From Enterobacteriaceae bacterium UBA2655 (GTDB lineage Bacteria > Pseudomonadota > Gammaproteobacteria > Enterobacterales > Enterobacteriaceae): a stretch of 56,225 nt of DNA. The notes under the pieces were generated by a model. The model was not told where the DNA came from and did not search any database. It worked only from the letters and a program-made list of their open reading frames with translations. The DNA lies in NCBI GenBank assembly GCA_002359495.1, contig DENB01000054.1:1-56225 (forward strand). The letters run 5' to 3'. Positions 12,482-22,523 of the stretch are shown piece by piece. The position numbers and the translations under genes were made by a program. Within the stretch, counting starts at the first letter, position 1. The number at the start of each line of letters is the position of its first letter.

Positions 12482-12507
12482 CCGGCCGGTCAGGCGGCCG
12501 GTTTTTT
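12480..12507 (+). terminator. Terminator after ruvB
   Basis: Stem AACCGGCC / GGCCGGTT with an eight-base loop and TTTTTT. It overlaps the last codons of the convergent znuB gene, so a coding segment doubles as terminator. Confidence 0.85.
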
Positions 12508-13275
12508 AATCATACTGACGATAAACAGCACGGCGGCGCTCAGCACGACGGAAGGGCCGGCAGGGGTGTCATAAAAGGCTGAGAAGGTCAGCCCGCCGCT
12601 GACGGCGACGATGCCGCATATCACCGCCAGCGCCGCCATCTGCTCGGGAGAGCGAGCGAAGCGCCGTGCGGTCGCCGCCGGGATGATCAGCAGCGAGGTT
12701 ATGATCAGCGCGCCGACAAATTTCATCGCCACGCCAATGGTCAGCGCCGTCACCAGCATCAACATCATGCGCGTGCGCTGAATATTCACGCCGTCTACCT
12801 GCGCCAGCTCCGGGCTGATGGTCATCGACAGCAGCGCGCGCCACTGCCACGCCATCACCGCTAACACCACTATTACGCCGCCGCCGATGGTCCAGAGATC
12901 CTGCGGCGTAACGGCCAAGAGATCGCCGAACAGATACGCCATCAGGTCGACGCGCACGTCGGACATCAGGCTCACCACCACCAGACCCAGCGACAGCGCG
13001 CTGTGCGCCATGATCCCCAACAGGGTATCGATCGCCAGATGCGGACGACGCTCCAGCCAGACCAGGCCCAGCGCCAGGCATACCGTCACCGCGATCACCG
13101 CATAATAGGGATTAACGTTCAGCAGCAGGCCGAACGCCACGCCGAGCAGAGAAGCATGGGCGAGGGTATCGCCAAAGTAGGACATGCGGCGCCAGACCAC
13201 GAAAGAACCCAGCGGACCGGCCGCCAGCGCCAGCATCACGCCGCCCAGCCAGCCCGGTAACAACAACTCAATCAT
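12490..13275 (-). CDS. znuB: Zinc ABC transporter permease
   Basis: Inner-membrane permease of the high-affinity zinc importer ZnuABC. The 261 residues form a set of about eight hydrophobic helices of the ABC-3 (metal) family, starting [36 protein letters not shown], with the conserved [13 protein letters not shown] block facing the ATPase and [26 protein letters not shown] near the C-terminus. Its start overlaps the znuC stop by four bases (ATGA), so znuC and znuB are translated together. Expression is expected from the Zur-controlled promoter at 14057. Confidence 0.97.
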   Translation of the reverse strand: MIELLLPGWLGGVMLALAAGPLGSFVVWRRMSYFGDTLAHASLLGVAFGLLLNVNPYYAVIAVTVCLALGLVWLERRPHLAIDTLLGIMAHSALSLGLVVVSLMSDVRVDLMAYLFGDLLAVTPQDLWTIGGGVIVVLAVMAWQWRALLSMTISPELAQVDGVNIQRTRMMLMLVTALTIGVAMKFVGALIITSLLIIPAATARRFARSPEQMAALAVICGIVAVSGGLTFSAFYDTPAGPSVVLSAAVLFIVSMIKKPAA

Positions 13276-14027
13276 GATGAACCCGGTCCTCTACGTAAAA
13301 CGATTCGTCCCTGAAGATCGTGACGGTGGTTATGTTGATGGCGATAAATAGCCAGTTGCTGTGCGCCGCGCGGGCCGAACATGGCGATAAACTCCGGGTG
13401 GCGTGAGACCGCCTCCGGCGTGCCTGAGCAGCAGATATGGTGGTTAAGGCAGAGCACCTCGTCGGTTTTCGCCATCACCAGATGGAGATCGTGCGACACC
13501 ATCAGTACGCCGCAGTTAAGCTCCTGGCGCAGCTGATCGATCAAGTCGTACAGCGCGACCTGACCGTTCACGTCCACGCCCTGCGTCGGCTCGTCGAGCA
13601 CCAGCAGCTGCGGCTGATTCAGCAACGCCCGCGCCAGCAGCACGCGCTGGGTTTCGCCGCCGGAAAGTTTCTGCAGCGGCGCGTTCAGCAGGTGGCCCGC
13701 CTGGACACGTTTCAGCGCGGGCAGAATGCCGGACGCTTTGCTTCCGGGCGAAAGACGCATAAAGCGCTCTACCGTCAGCGGCAGGGTGGGATCGATGTGC
13801 AGTTTTTGCGGCACATAGCCGATGCGCAGGCCCGCGCTGCGCTGGACTTTTCCGCCGGAAGGCGCTATCAGTCCCAGCACGACGCGCACCAGCGTCGATT
13901 TGCCGGCGCCGTTCGGGCCGAGCAAAGTCAGGATGCGTCCGGGCGCCAGCGACAGGCTGACGCCAGAAAGCACCGGGCGTTGGTCAAAGTTGACCGTGAC
14001 ATTTTCAAGCGTGACAAGTGATGACAT
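13272..14027 (-). CDS. znuC: Zinc ABC transporter ATP-binding protein
   Basis: Cytoplasmic ATPase of ZnuABC. The 251 residues contain Walker [10 protein letters not shown] (37-45), a Q-loop at GYVPQKL, the ABC signature LSGGETQR and Walker [13 protein letters not shown], with the switch His in [10 protein letters not shown]. The tail is rich in histidine ([17 protein letters not shown]), as is common in ZnuC and possibly a zinc sensor. It is first in the znuCB operon and diverges from znuA, with both promoters folded over one Zur operator. Confidence 0.97.
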   Translation of the reverse strand: MSSLVTLENVTVNFDQRPVLSGVSLSLAPGRILTLLGPNGAGKSTLVRVVLGLIAPSGGKVQRSAGLRIGYVPQKLHIDPTLPLTVERFMRLSPGSKASGILPALKRVQAGHLLNAPLQKLSGGETQRVLLARALLNQPQLLVLDEPTQGVDVNGQVALYDLIDQLRQELNCGVLMVSHDLHLVMAKTDEVLCLNHHICCSGTPEAVSRHPEFIAMFGPRGAQQLAIYRHQHNHRHDLQGRIVLRRGPGSS

Positions 14028-14056
14028 GGTATTTACAGGTTGCGCTGAATTACGAA

Positions 14057-14071
14057 TGTTATAATATCACA
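14057..14071. promoter_or_regulatory. Zur box in the znuA / znuCB divergent promoter
   Basis: TGTTATAATATCACA equals the core of the E. coli znu Zur operator as I remember it. It contains a TATAAT (14060-14065) for znuA and, on the other strand, TATTAT for znuCB, so zinc-loaded Zur would block both promoters at once. Confidence 0.85.
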
Positions 14072-14104
14072 TCCCATCACCCGTTCACGATGAGATGAAG
14101 CATT

Positions 14105-15064
14105 ATGTTACATATAAATAAGCGGCTGTCTTTCACTCTTTCTGCGGTTGCGCTAGCTGCCTCGCTCACCGCTCAGGCGCATGCCGACGTTGTCGCCTCC
14201 ATCAAGCCGATCGGCTTTATCGCGGCGGCCATTGCGGACGGCGTCACGCCAGTGGACGTGCTGCTGCCTGACGGCGCGTCCGAGCACGATTACGCGCTGC
14301 GTCCTTCCGATGTAAAACGTATAAAAAACGCGGACTTAGTAGTATGGGTCGGGCCGGGTATGGAGGCCTTCTTGACCAAGTCCGCCGCCGCGCTTCCGGC
14401 CGGAAAAAGTCTTCAGCTGGCCGATATCGATACGGTGAAACCGCTGCTGATCGCCGGCGACGACGACGACGACGATCACGGACATGAGCATGGGGCTGAT
14501 AATTCCGAAGATTCAGACGCGTCTCATCACTATCATGATCATGGTCAATATAATATGCATCTTTGGCTATCCCCTGAGATTGCAAGGCAATCTGCGGTTG
14601 CAATCCATCAAAAATTATCGGAACTTATGCCGCAAAGCAGAGCCAAACTCGATGCCAACCTGAAGCAATTTGAGGCTGGCCTGGCGAATGCTGATCAACA
14701 GATTAACGCGCAACTCGCACCGGTAAAAAACAAGGGTTATTTCGTTTTTCACGACGCTTACACCTATTTTGAAAAACATTACGGCTTGTCCCCTGCCGGA
14801 CATTTTACCGTAAACCCTGAAATTCAGCCGGGCGCACAGCGTTTACATCAAATACGAACACAGTTGGTTGAGCAAAAGGCGGTTTGCGTCTTTGCTGAAC
14901 CACAATTCAGGCCGGCGGTCATCGATGCCGTAGCCCGGGGAACGCAGGTGCGCAAAGGCACGCTCGATCCGCTGGGAATGGGCATCAGCTTAACCAAAGA
15001 CAGCTATGTGAAATTCCTCTCACAGTTGTCGAGCCAGTATGTGAGCTGCCTGAACGGAGCATAG
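14105..15064 (+). CDS. znuA: Periplasmic zinc-binding protein
   Basis: High-affinity zinc receptor that feeds ZnuBC. The 319-residue precursor has a Sec signal peptide cut after AQAHA (about residue 27). Zinc ligands of the cluster A-I fold are visible: His61 in SEHDYALRP, His152 in NMHLWLSP and His216 in FHDAYTYF. Residues 119-148 form the charged, histidine-rich loop (HGHEHG, HHYHDHG) preceded by a run of seven Asp, typical of zinc-specific receptors. It is transcribed alone from the Zur-controlled divergent promoter and is followed after 14 bases by mepM, which may be partly co-transcribed. Confidence 0.97.
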   Translation: MLHINKRLSFTLSAVALAASLTAQAHADVVASIKPIGFIAAAIADGVTPVDVLLPDGASEHDYALRPSDVKRIKNADLVVWVGPGMEAFLTKSAAALPAGKSLQLADIDTVKPLLIAGDDDDDDHGHEHGADNSEDSDASHHYHDHGQYNMHLWLSPEIARQSAVAIHQKLSELMPQSRAKLDANLKQFEAGLANADQQINAQLAPVKNKGYFVFHDAYTYFEKHYGLSPAGHFTVNPEIQPGAQRLHQIRTQLVEQKAVCVFAEPQFRPAVIDAVARGTQVRKGTLDPLGMGISLTKDSYVKFLSQLSSQYVSCLNGA

Positions 15065-15078
15065 AGGAAAAGGTAAAA

Positions 15079-16407
15079 GTGCAGCAGATAGCCCGCTCTG
15101 TCGCCCTCGCATTTAATAATTTGCCGCGCCCCCACCGCGTTATGCTGGGGTCATTAACCGTTGTCACTCTGGCCGTCGCCGTCTGGCGGCCTTATGTTTA
15201 CCATCCCAGCGAAGTGGCTCCGGTGGTAAAAAGCATCGAGCTGGACAGCAATCAACTTCGCACCTTGCTGCCTGAAGCGAGCGAGCCGATCGATCAAAGC
15301 CCGCCGGAGCCGGAAGAGGAGTTGCCGGGCGACGATATCGATCGGGACGTGCCTGACACGCCCGACCTGCATGAATACACCATCTCCTCCGGCGATACGC
15401 TGAGCAGCGCCCTGAACCAGTACGGCATCGATCTTGGCGATATCAGCGCCCTGGCCAGTAGCGATAAAGATCTGCGCAATATTCAGGTCGGGCAGACGCT
15501 CTCCTGGACGCTCACCGACGACGGCGAGCTGAAAAGCGTGACCTGGGAAATTTCCCGCCGTGAAACCCGCACCTACGAACGCACCGATAAAGGCGGCTTC
15601 GTCATGAAGCAGGAGCTGCAAAAGGGCGAATGGAAAAACAGCGTGCTTACCGGAGACGTGCAGGGCAGCTTCGCCGCCAGTGCGCGCCGCGCCGGGCTGA
15701 ACAGCGGCGAGATCAATAGCGTGATCAAAGCGATGCAGTGGCAGATGGACTTCCGCAAGCTGCGCGCCGGCGATCAATTCAGCGTGCTGATGTCGCGTGA
15801 AATTTTCGACGGCAAGAGCGCGCAAAGCCAGCTGCTGGGCGTACGCGTGCGCGCCTCGGGCAAAGACTATTACGCCTTCCGCGCCGAAGACGGCAAATTC
15901 TACGATCGCAGCGGTTCGGGCCTGGCGCGCGGTTTCATGCGCTTCCCGACCGTGAAGCAATATCGCGTCTCCTCTAACTTCAACCCACGCCGCCTGAACC
16001 CGGTAACCGGCCGCATCGCGCCGCACAAAGGGGTCGATTTCGCGCTGCCGATCGGCACGCCGGTGCTGGCCGTCGGCGACGGCGAAGTGGTGCTGGCGAA
16101 AAACGGCGGCGCGGCGGGTAACTATGTCGCTATCCGCCACGGCCGCCAGTATATGACGCGCTATATGCACCTGAAGAAGGTGCTGGTGAAGCCGGGACAG
16201 AAGGTGAAGCGCGGCGATCGCATCGCGCTTTCCGGCAACACAGGCCGTTCCACCGGTCCGCATCTGCATTTTGAAATCTGGATCAACAACCAGGCCGTCA
16301 ACCCGCTCACGGCGAAACTGCCGCGCATGGAAGGCCTGACCGGTAAAGATCGCGCGGATTATATGCAGCAGGTTAAAGGCTGGAGTCCGCAGCTGGCGCT
16401 GAATTAA
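15079..16407 (+). CDS. mepM: Murein DD-endopeptidase MepM
   Basis: Zinc endopeptidase that cuts D-Ala to meso-DAP cross-links in peptidoglycan, needed to open the sacculus for growth. The 442-residue protein starts with GTG (MQQIARSVALAFNNLPRPHR is nearly identical to E. coli) after GAGGAAAAGG. A membrane anchor spans about 21-37, a LysM domain about 98-145, and the LytM/M23 peptidase domain about 300-410 with PHKGVDF (His315) and the HLHF pair (395-397). Znu-mepM adjacency links zinc supply to a zinc enzyme. A terminator follows at 16433. Confidence 0.96.
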   Translation: MQQIARSVALAFNNLPRPHRVMLGSLTVVTLAVAVWRPYVYHPSEVAPVVKSIELDSNQLRTLLPEASEPIDQSPPEPEEELPGDDIDRDVPDTPDLHEYTISSGDTLSSALNQYGIDLGDISALASSDKDLRNIQVGQTLSWTLTDDGELKSVTWEISRRETRTYERTDKGGFVMKQELQKGEWKNSVLTGDVQGSFAASARRAGLNSGEINSVIKAMQWQMDFRKLRAGDQFSVLMSREIFDGKSAQSQLLGVRVRASGKDYYAFRAEDGKFYDRSGSGLARGFMRFPTVKQYRVSSNFNPRRLNPVTGRIAPHKGVDFALPIGTPVLAVGDGEVVLAKNGGAAGNYVAIRHGRQYMTRYMHLKKVLVKPGQKVKRGDRIALSGNTGRSTGPHLHFEIWINNQAVNPLTAKLPRMEGLTGKDRADYMQQVKGWSPQLALN

Positions 16408-16432
16408 TTTTTGTTTGCCGGAAAATCTGCGA

Positions 16433-16461
16433 AAACCGACGATAAATTCGTCGGTTTTTTA
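16433..16461 (+). terminator. Terminator after mepM
   Basis: Ten-base perfect stem AAACCGACGA / TCGTCGGTTT with a TAAAT loop, followed by further T. Confidence 0.85.
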
Positions 16462-16534
16462 TTATCTAAGGCAGGATGATTGCAAATCAGGATGCCAACA
16501 TTATCATTAGCCGATCATTGATTGAGGCGAGTGC

Positions 16535-17506
16535 ATGGAAACCAGAAAGAAAACTAACGCCGGGTTCATTCCCGTTTTTCAACGCTCTTTTTTAAAGCCG
16601 AAATATTGGGGCAACTGGCTGGCTATCGGCGCGCTGGCAGGTATGGCTTGCCTTCCGGCAAGGGTGCGCGATCCGATTCTGGGCGGTTTGGGAAAAATGG
16701 CGGGAAAGATGGCGAAAAGCGCACGGCGTCGGGCGCGTATTAATCTCTTTTATTGTCTGCCTGAAAAAACTGAAGCCGAGCGCGAAGCGGTTATCGACCA
16801 GATGTTCGCGACCGCGCCGCAGGCAATGGTGATGATGGCCGAGCTGGCCATCCGCAATCCGCAAAAAACTAGCCAACGCATTGAATGGCATGGCCGCGAA
16901 ATTATCGACCAGATGCAGGCTGAAAATCAAAACGTCATTTTTCTAGTTCCCCACGGCTGGGGCGTGGATATACCGGCTATGCTGCTGGCGTCGGAAGGAA
17001 AAACGGTAGCCGCAATGTTCCATCATCAGAGCAATCCGCTGCTGGATTATATCTGGAACAGCGTGCGTCTCCGTTACGGCGGCCGTCTGCACGCTCGTGA
17101 TGACGGCATCAAACCTTTTATCAGCTCGGTGCGTCAGGGCTACTGGGGCTACTATCTGCCGGATCAGGATCATGGCGAGGAGCACAGCGAGTTTGTGGAT
17201 TTCTTTGCCACCTACAAAGCGACATTGCCGGCGGTGGGGCGCTTAATGAAAGTGTGCCGCGCCCGCGTGGTGCCGCTGTTTCCGGTCTATAACAGCGATA
17301 CGCACCGGCTGGAGATCTATATCCATCCGCCGATGGACGATCTGCTGGAGGCGGACGACAACCGGCTTGCGCGCCGCATGAACGAAGAGGTGGAGCTGTT
17401 TGTCCGCCCTCATCCCGAACAGTACACCTGGATCCTGAAGCTGCTGAAAACGCGCAAAGGGGGAGATATCGAACCCTACAAGCGCAAGGATATCTATCCG
17501 CGCTGA
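16535..17506 (+). CDS. lpxM: Lipid A myristoyltransferase
   Basis: Late acyltransferase that adds the secondary myristate to the lipid A precursor in the inner membrane. The 323 residues belong to the LpxL/LpxM/HtrB family: an N-terminal hydrophobic stretch ([16 protein letters not shown]), the catalytic HX4D motif in [10 protein letters not shown] (His140, Asp145), the block [16 protein letters not shown] and [20 protein letters not shown]. LpxM rather than LpxL is chosen from overall likeness and position after mepM. It has its own gap of 127 bases upstream and a terminator downstream. Confidence 0.95.
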   Translation: METRKKTNAGFIPVFQRSFLKPKYWGNWLAIGALAGMACLPARVRDPILGGLGKMAGKMAKSARRRARINLFYCLPEKTEAEREAVIDQMFATAPQAMVMMAELAIRNPQKTSQRIEWHGREIIDQMQAENQNVIFLVPHGWGVDIPAMLLASEGKTVAAMFHHQSNPLLDYIWNSVRLRYGGRLHARDDGIKPFISSVRQGYWGYYLPDQDHGEEHSEFVDFFATYKATLPAVGRLMKVCRARVVPLFPVYNSDTHRLEIYIHPPMDDLLEADDNRLARRMNEEVELFVRPHPEQYTWILKLLKTRKGGDIEPYKRKDIYPR

Positions 17507-17511
17507 GAATG

Positions 17512-17537
17512 ACGGGCCGCACAATGCGGCCCGTTTT
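17512..17537 (+). terminator. Terminator after lpxM
   Basis: Nine-base stem ACGGGCCGC / GCGGCCCGT with an ACAAT loop, then TTTT. It lies between lpxM and the convergent mdfA and may work in both directions. Confidence 0.75.
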
Positions 17538-17540
17538 GCA

Positions 17541-18773
17541 TCAGGCCGCCCGCAGCTGAGTGCGGCGCTTATGCTCCTGCAAAAACAGCAGCACCAGACC
17601 GAACCACAGCAGGCCGCTGGCGAAATTAATGGCGCTGAACCAGGGCGTGCCGCCGCTAAAATAGCTGCTTTTCGCCAGCTCAATGCCGATCGCCAGCGTC
17701 AGAATGCTGATCATACCCAGCATGGCCGCGACGCTGCCTTTGCCTTCATCGCTGGCGTAAAGCGTCAGGCGATAAAGGCCCGCATTCACCATGCCCGCGC
17801 CGAAGGCGTAAAGGCTCAGGCCCGCCGTCAACAGCAGATAGCTATGGCTGTTAACGAGATTGGCGCCCAGCGCCAGCCCCAGCCCCAGCAGGATCGGCCA
17901 GGCGGCGAACTTAACCGGCTGCTCGATGGGCACGCGCCCGGCCAGTTTTCCCAGCGTCAGATTGCCGAGGATCATCGCCAGAAATACCGGCAGCTGCAAC
18001 AGCGCATAGTGCAGCCGCGACAGCCCTTCGTCATGGATTAGGATCACCGGCGAGAGCGCGACCCAGGTCAGGATCGGAATAAACACCAGGCCGATGGCGA
18101 AAGAGCCGTACATCACCTGGCGATCTTTCGCCAGCCGACCATAGCCGCGCGCCAGATTGTTGAGAGCGATGGAGTGGCTGCGATCGCCTGCCGTCTCCGG
18201 CATCACGCGCAGCAACACCATGAAGGCCAGGGCGCTGCAGGTGGCGAACAGCCAGAACATGCTGCGCCAGCCCGCCAGCGTCAGCCAGGCGGCGCCCGCG
18301 AGCGGCCCGGCCAGCGGCGCCAGCAGCGCGACGTTCGCCATCAGCGCCATCATGCGCACCGCCAACGCCTCATCAAAGGCTTCCTGCACGGCGGCATAGC
18401 CTACCGCGCCGATGAAACAGAGGCTGATGCCCTGAATAAAACGCAGGGCGACAAACTGTTCGATGTTGTGAACCCAGGTCATCAGCAGGCAGGCGGCGAT
18501 AAAAAACAGAATGCCGGCCAGCATCACCGGGCGACGCCCATATTTGTCGGAGAGCGGGCCGAGCAGCCATTGCAGCACCACGCCGCCCATCAGGTAAGCG
18601 GTAAGCGAAGTCGAGACCCATTCCGGGCCGACGGCGAACGCCTGCGTCACCATCAGCATGCCAGGCTGGATCATGTCGTGAGCGATATAAGTGGCGAATT
18701 CAAACAGCACCAGCGCAAGTGGAAACAGCAGGGCGCGGGCGGAAAGATGGGCGACAGGCTGGTATCGGGCCAT
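17541..18773 (-). CDS. mdfA: MdfA-type multidrug/proton antiporter
   Basis: A 410-residue MFS transporter of the DHA1 group with 12 helices, the same length as E. coli MdfA. The acidic pair of helix 1 essential in MdfA is present in LVLFEFATYIAHDMIQPGM (Glu25 and Asp33). Motif A reads GPLSDKYGRRPVM and motif C is in ALLAPLAGPLAGAAW. MdfA exports cationic and neutral lipophilic compounds and takes part in alkaline tolerance. It sits directly downstream of pykA on the same strand but behind the pykA terminator, so it probably has its own promoter. E. coli mdfA is elsewhere; here it has been inserted between lpxM and pykA. Confidence 0.9.
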   Translation of the reverse strand: MARYQPVAHLSARALLFPLALVLFEFATYIAHDMIQPGMLMVTQAFAVGPEWVSTSLTAYLMGGVVLQWLLGPLSDKYGRRPVMLAGILFFIAACLLMTWVHNIEQFVALRFIQGISLCFIGAVGYAAVQEAFDEALAVRMMALMANVALLAPLAGPLAGAAWLTLAGWRSMFWLFATCSALAFMVLLRVMPETAGDRSHSIALNNLARGYGRLAKDRQVMYGSFAIGLVFIPILTWVALSPVILIHDEGLSRLHYALLQLPVFLAMILGNLTLGKLAGRVPIEQPVKFAAWPILLGLGLALGANLVNSHSYLLLTAGLSLYAFGAGMVNAGLYRLTLYASDEGKGSVAAMLGMISILTLAIGIELAKSSYFSGGTPWFSAINFASGLLWFGLVLLFLQEHKRRTQLRAA

Positions 18774-18790
18774 CAGGTCTCCTGGTTCGT

Positions 18791-18822
18791 GAAAAATAAA
18801 ACGCGACCCGAATGGTCGCGTT
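18791..18822 (-). terminator. Terminator after pykA
   Basis: Read on the minus strand: AACGCGACC, loop ATTCG, GGTCGCGTT, then TTATTTTTC. It separates pykA from mdfA. Confidence 0.8.
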
Positions 18823-18856
18823 GTCCATAAAGTTACAGCGGCGCAGAGCCGCGAGG

Positions 18857-20299
18857 TTAATCGACGCGCAACACGCGGCTGGTATTGGTGGTGCCGGTGG
18901 CGCCCATCACGTCGCCCTGGGTAACGATCACCAGATCGCCGGACACCAGGAAACCTTTATCGCGCAGCAGGTTGATCGCATCGTGCGCGGCCGCCACGCC
19001 TTCGTTATTGCTGTCAAAGAACACCGGCGTGACGCCGCGATAGAGCGCGGTCAAATTCAGCGTGCGCTCATGGCGCGACATGGCGAAGATCGGCAGGCCG
19101 GAGGTGATACGCGAGGTCATCAGGGCGGTACGGCCCGATTCCGTCATGGTGATGATCGCCGTGACCCCCTGCAGGTGGTTCGCGGCGTACATGGCGGACA
19201 TCGCGATGGCTTCTTCGATATTGTCGAACTGCACGTCCAGGCGGTGTTTCGACACGTTAACGCTCGGGATTTTTTCCGCGCCGATGCAGACCTTCGCCAT
19301 GGCGGAGACGGTTTCCGCCGGATACTGACCGGCAGCGGTTTCCGCTGACAGCATTACCGCGTCGGTGCCGTCCAGCACGGCGTTGGCCACATCCATCACC
19401 TCCGCGCGCGTCGGCATCGGGTTGGTGATCATCGATTCCATCATCTGCGTTGCGGTAATAATGGTGCGGTTCAGCTGGCGCGCGCGACGGATCAGAGCTT
19501 TCTGAATGCCGACCAGCTCAGGATCGCCGATTTCCACGCCCAGATCGCCGCGCGCCACCATCACCACGTCAGAGGCGAGAATAATGTCATCCATCGCTTC
19601 GGCTGTCGCGACCGCTTCGGCACGCTCCACTTTGGCGACGATTTTGGCCTCGCAGCCGGCGTCGCGCGCCAGGCGGCGGGCGTAATTCAGATCTTCGCCG
19701 CAGCGCGGAAAAGAGACGGCGAGATAATCCACCGCGATTTTCGCCGCGGTGAGGATATCCGCCTTGTCTTTTTCCGTCAGGGCTTCGGCAGAGAGGCCGC
19801 CGCCCAGCTTGTTGATGCCTTTGTTATTGGAAAGCGGGCCGCCCACCGTGACTTCAGTAAAAACCTTCATACCCTGAACTTCCAGCACCTTGAGCTGTAC
19901 GCGTCCATCGTCGAGCAGCAGGATATCGCCCGGCACCACGTCGGCAGGCAATCCTTTATAGTCGATGCCGACCCGCTCTTTGTCGCCTTCGCCTTTGCCG
20001 AGGCTGGCGTCGAGCAGAAAGCGATCGCCGATATTCAGGAAAACTTTGCCTTCTCTGAAGGTGGAGACGCGAATTTTCGGACCCTGCAGATCGCCGAGAA
20101 TCGCCACGTGACGGCCCAGTTTCGCCGCGATTTCACGGACTTTGTTGGCGCGCAGCTGATGATCTTCAGGCGTGCCGTGTGAGAAGTTGAGTCGTACGAC
20201 ATTCGCGCCCGCAGCGATGATTTTTTCGAGGTTGTTATCGCGGTCGGTTGCCGGTCCGAGAGTAGTAACGATCTTGGTTCTTCTGAGACGTCTTGACAT
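18857..20299 (-). CDS. pykA: Pyruvate kinase II
   Basis: Converts phosphoenolpyruvate and ADP to pyruvate and ATP. The start [19 protein letters not shown] equals the E. coli PykA start, giving 480 residues; an upstream in-frame ATG adds six residues and is not supported. The active-site signature with the catalytic lysine is [11 protein letters not shown], and substrate and metal sites are in [17 protein letters not shown] and [10 protein letters not shown]. The C-terminal domain holds the allosteric site (AMP or sugar phosphates in this isozyme). A perfect CRP half-site pair lies about 80 bases upstream. In E. coli hexR precedes pykA; here a hexR remnant does. Confidence 0.98.
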   Translation of the reverse strand: MSRRLRRTKIVTTLGPATDRDNNLEKIIAAGANVVRLNFSHGTPEDHQLRANKVREIAAKLGRHVAILGDLQGPKIRVSTFREGKVFLNIGDRFLLDASLGKGEGDKERVGIDYKGLPADVVPGDILLLDDGRVQLKVLEVQGMKVFTEVTVGGPLSNNKGINKLGGGLSAEALTEKDKADILTAAKIAVDYLAVSFPRCGEDLNYARRLARDAGCEAKIVAKVERAEAVATAEAMDDIILASDVVMVARGDLGVEIGDPELVGIQKALIRRARQLNRTIITATQMMESMITNPMPTRAEVMDVANAVLDGTDAVMLSAETAAGQYPAETVSAMAKVCIGAEKIPSVNVSKHRLDVQFDNIEEAIAMSAMYAANHLQGVTAIITMTESGRTALMTSRITSGLPIFAMSRHERTLNLTALYRGVTPVFFDSNNEGVAAAHDAINLLRDKGFLVSGDLVIVTQGDVMGATGTTNTSRVLRVD

Positions 20300-20376
20300 G
20301 AAAGGCTCCGTTGGCAAATAAGCGTGATCTTGCAGTCAGCCGCTGTAAGGTCACTTATTCTATATGAAGGTTGGGC

Positions 20377-20392
20377 TGTGATTCGACTCACA
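20377..20392. promoter_or_regulatory. Consensus CRP site upstream of pykA
   Basis: TGTGATTCGACTCACA fits TGTGA-N6-TCACA without mismatch. It overlaps a second perfect inverted repeat, TCACATTGTGAATGTGA (20388-20404). Both lie 78-105 bases before the pykA start and past the end of the hexR remnant. Confidence 0.65.
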
Positions 20393-20437
20393 TTGTGAAT
20401 GTGATGTTAATATTTTTGCGCATCTTTCCCAATAACG

Positions 20438-20731
20438 CTGTTTATCGCGCGACGCTCCAGATGCCTCAGTGGCGCGCTTCAGTCTATCGCGAAAACAGGC
20501 GCCGCGCCTAAGCGTAAAATCGCGGTTCTGCATCGTGGAAGCGCTTACACGCGCTTGTTCTACCATATTTTTGGCACGGTCAGAACGCGAATTCAGGACA
20601 AATCCCGTAGCGGAATGATTATTTCTGTAACTCATGCGCTGGATCACAATATCATCTGACCGGGAAACAAGGGGTAAAACAGCGCAACGCGCAAGGACAG
20701 ATAAATGAACGCGCGCTTTTTTTGTCATACT
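20438..20731 (-). pseudogene. hexR: Remnant of the hexR regulator gene
   Basis: HexR is the RpiR-type repressor of zwf, edd and eda that responds to 2-keto-3-deoxy-6-phosphogluconate. On this strand a frame preserves unmistakable C-terminal HexR blocks in order: RSDDIVIQRMS, RAKNMVEQA, DFTLRRGACFRDRLKR and ASRDKQ. The N-terminal helix-turn-helix domain is gone, and roughly 45 residues are missing between the second and third blocks, taking most of the sugar-phosphate isomerase (SIS) domain. The position, between pykA and zwf and divergent from zwf, is that of E. coli hexR. No intact start or ribosome binding site exists. It is a decayed gene rather than a new one. Confidence 0.85.
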
Positions 20732-20898
20732 TTGCTGCCGGTCGGCTTTTGGCTGAGATAAAAAGCGCGAACAAAGGGGCAAAGCGCACGACCCATCACA
20801 CGGATGGACGCGATTGCGGCCACAGTTATCCGTGAGGATCACTTCGCGCGCCGGTTTACCCGGCGCGGGGAAAAAAGTACATTGTGTCGAAAGAAAAA

Positions 20899-20940
20899 TA
20901 CAATAAGGACCCGGCAGCCAGGGGCGCTCAGGCGCCGGGT
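20899..20940 (+). promoter_or_regulatory. zwf promoter -10 and leader hairpin
   Basis: TACAAT at 20899-20904 is a good -10 with a weak -35 (AGTACA, 20876-20881, 17 bases away). Just downstream ACCCGGC (20909-20915) pairs with GCCGGGT (20934-20940), putting a hairpin in the short zwf leader 24 bases before the start. No HexR operator (TGTAATTAAATTACA-like) was seen. Confidence 0.45.
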
Positions 20941-20964
20941 ATATCCTGCAACGAGGAGAGTAAA

Positions 20965-22440
20965 ATGGCGGTAACACAAACAGCCCAGGCATGCGATCTG
21001 GTGATTTTCGGTGCCAAAGGCGATCTTGCACGCCGGAAACTGTTGCCTTCCCTGTATCAGCTGGAAAAAGCGGGACAGATCCATGAAGATTCCCGCATTA
21101 TCGGCGTCGGCCGCGCTGAGTGGGATAAAGCGGAATATACCAAAGTCGTGCGTGAAGCGCTGGAAACCTTCATGAAGGAAAAAATCGACGAAGCGCTGTG
21201 GGATAAACTCAGCGGCCGCCTCGATTTCTGCAACCTTGACGTTAACGACACGACGCATTTCCCTAAGTTGGGAAAAATGCTCGATCAGGAAAACCGCGTC
21301 ACCATTAACTATTTCGCCATGCCGCCAAGCACCTTCGGCGCCATCTGCAAAGGGCTGGGCACCGCCAAACTGAATGCGAAACCGGCGCGCGTCGTAATGG
21401 AAAAACCGCTGGGCACCTCGCTGGAAACCTCTCAGGAAATCAACGACAGCGTCGGCGAATACTTCGACGAGTGTCAGGTATTCCGTATCGACCACTATCT
21501 TGGCAAGGAGACGGTGCTCAACCTGCTGGCGCTGCGCTTCGCCAACTCCATTTTCGTCAATAACTGGGATAACCGCACCATCGACCATGTGCAGATTACC
21601 GTGGCGGAAGAGGTGGGCATCGAAGGCCGTTGGGGCTACTTCGATAAAGCGGGCCAGATGCGCGACATGATCCAGAACCACCTGCTGCAGATCCTGACCA
21701 TGATCGCCATGTCGCCGCCGTCCGATCTGGGCGCCGACAGCATTCGCGACGAAAAAGTGAAGGTGCTGCGCTCGCTGCGCCGTATCGACCAGACTAACGT
21801 GCGCGACAAAACCGTGCGCGGGCAATATACCGCCGGTTTTGTGCAGGGCAAAAAAGTGCCGGGCTATTTGGAAGAAGAGGGTGCCAACAAATCCAGCGCC
21901 ACGGAAACTTTTGTGGCGATCCGCGTCGATATCGATAACTGGCGCTGGGCGGGCGTGCCATTCTATCTGCGCACCGGCAAACGTCTGCCGACCAAATGCT
22001 CGGAAGTGGTGGTTTACTTTAAAAACCCGGAGATGAACCTGTTCAAAGATTCTTATGCCGAACTGCCGCAGAACAAGCTAACCATCCGTTTGCAGCCTGA
22101 CGAAGGCGTGGATATCGAAATCCTGAACAAGGTGCCGGGGCTGGATCACAAGCACAAGCTGCAAACCACCAAGCTGGACCTGAGCTACTCCGAAACCTTC
22201 AACCAGTCGCATCTGGCGGATGCCTACGAGCGACTGCTGCTGGAAACCATGCGCGGCATTCAGGCGCTGTTCGTGCGCCGCGACGAAGTCGAAGCCGCGT
22301 GGACCTATGTCGACTCCATCATGAACGCCTGGGCGGCGGATGCCGATGCGCCGAAACCTTACCAGGCGGGCACTTGGGGGCCGGTCGCTTCCGTCGCGAT
22401 GATCACGCGCGACGGCCGTTCCTGGAACGAGTTTGAATAA
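20965..22440 (+). CDS. zwf: Glucose-6-phosphate dehydrogenase
   Basis: First enzyme of the oxidative pentose phosphate pathway; makes 6-phosphogluconolactone and NADPH. The start [20 protein letters not shown] equals E. coli, giving 491 residues, with GAGGAG just upstream; a longer frame adds 27 unsupported residues. The NADP-binding motif is [12 protein letters not shown] (15-26) and the active site RIDHYLGKE (174-182). In E. coli zwf is followed by edd and eda; here edd is missing and a strong terminator closes zwf, so 6-phosphogluconate made here can only go to the pentose phosphate branch unless edd lies elsewhere. Confidence 0.98.
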   Translation: MAVTQTAQACDLVIFGAKGDLARRKLLPSLYQLEKAGQIHEDSRIIGVGRAEWDKAEYTKVVREALETFMKEKIDEALWDKLSGRLDFCNLDVNDTTHFPKLGKMLDQENRVTINYFAMPPSTFGAICKGLGTAKLNAKPARVVMEKPLGTSLETSQEINDSVGEYFDECQVFRIDHYLGKETVLNLLALRFANSIFVNNWDNRTIDHVQITVAEEVGIEGRWGYFDKAGQMRDMIQNHLLQILTMIAMSPPSDLGADSIRDEKVKVLRSLRRIDQTNVRDKTVRGQYTAGFVQGKKVPGYLEEEGANKSSATETFVAIRVDIDNWRWAGVPFYLRTGKRLPTKCSEVVVYFKNPEMNLFKDSYAELPQNKLTIRLQPDEGVDIEILNKVPGLDHKHKLQTTKLDLSYSETFNQSHLADAYERLLLETMRGIQALFVRRDEVEAAWTYVDSIMNAWAADADAPKPYQAGTWGPVASVAMITRDGRSWNEFE

Positions 22441-22453
22441 GCATCGTTGAATC

Positions 22454-22480
22454 AAGCCCGCCTCGCGCGGGCTTTTTTTT
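22454..22480 (+). terminator. Terminator after zwf
   Basis: Stem AAGCCCGC / GCGGGCTT with a five-base loop and eight T in all after the stem. It separates zwf from eda, unlike the zwf-edd-eda arrangement. Confidence 0.88.
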
Positions 22481-22504
22481 GCCGTCCTTATGCCGTTGAC
22501 GAAA

Positions 22505-22523
22505 AATGAACCCCGGTTTCAAA
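22505..22523. promoter_or_regulatory. Possible KdgR operator upstream of eda
   Basis: AATGAACCCCGGTTTCAAA resembles the KdgR consensus (AATRAAAYGRCRTTTYATTT-like) with its TGAA and TTTCA arms, 124 bases before eda. eda is a known KdgR target in related bacteria, and kdgR lies in this window at 48965. The match is imperfect in the centre. Confidence 0.4.

Noticed and set aside
14456..14545. GAC/CAT-rich repetitive stretch in znuA
   Set aside because: Not a repeat array; it codes for the Asp run and histidine-rich loop usual in ZnuA.
15154..16269. A 371-codon open frame antisense to mepM
   Set aside because: Shadow frame opposite the conserved LysM/M23 gene.
20360..21031. A 223-codon minus-strand frame as an intact gene
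   Set aside because: Only its C-terminal third resembles HexR, the first part has no likeness and overlaps the zwf leader and start; treated as a hexR remnant instead.
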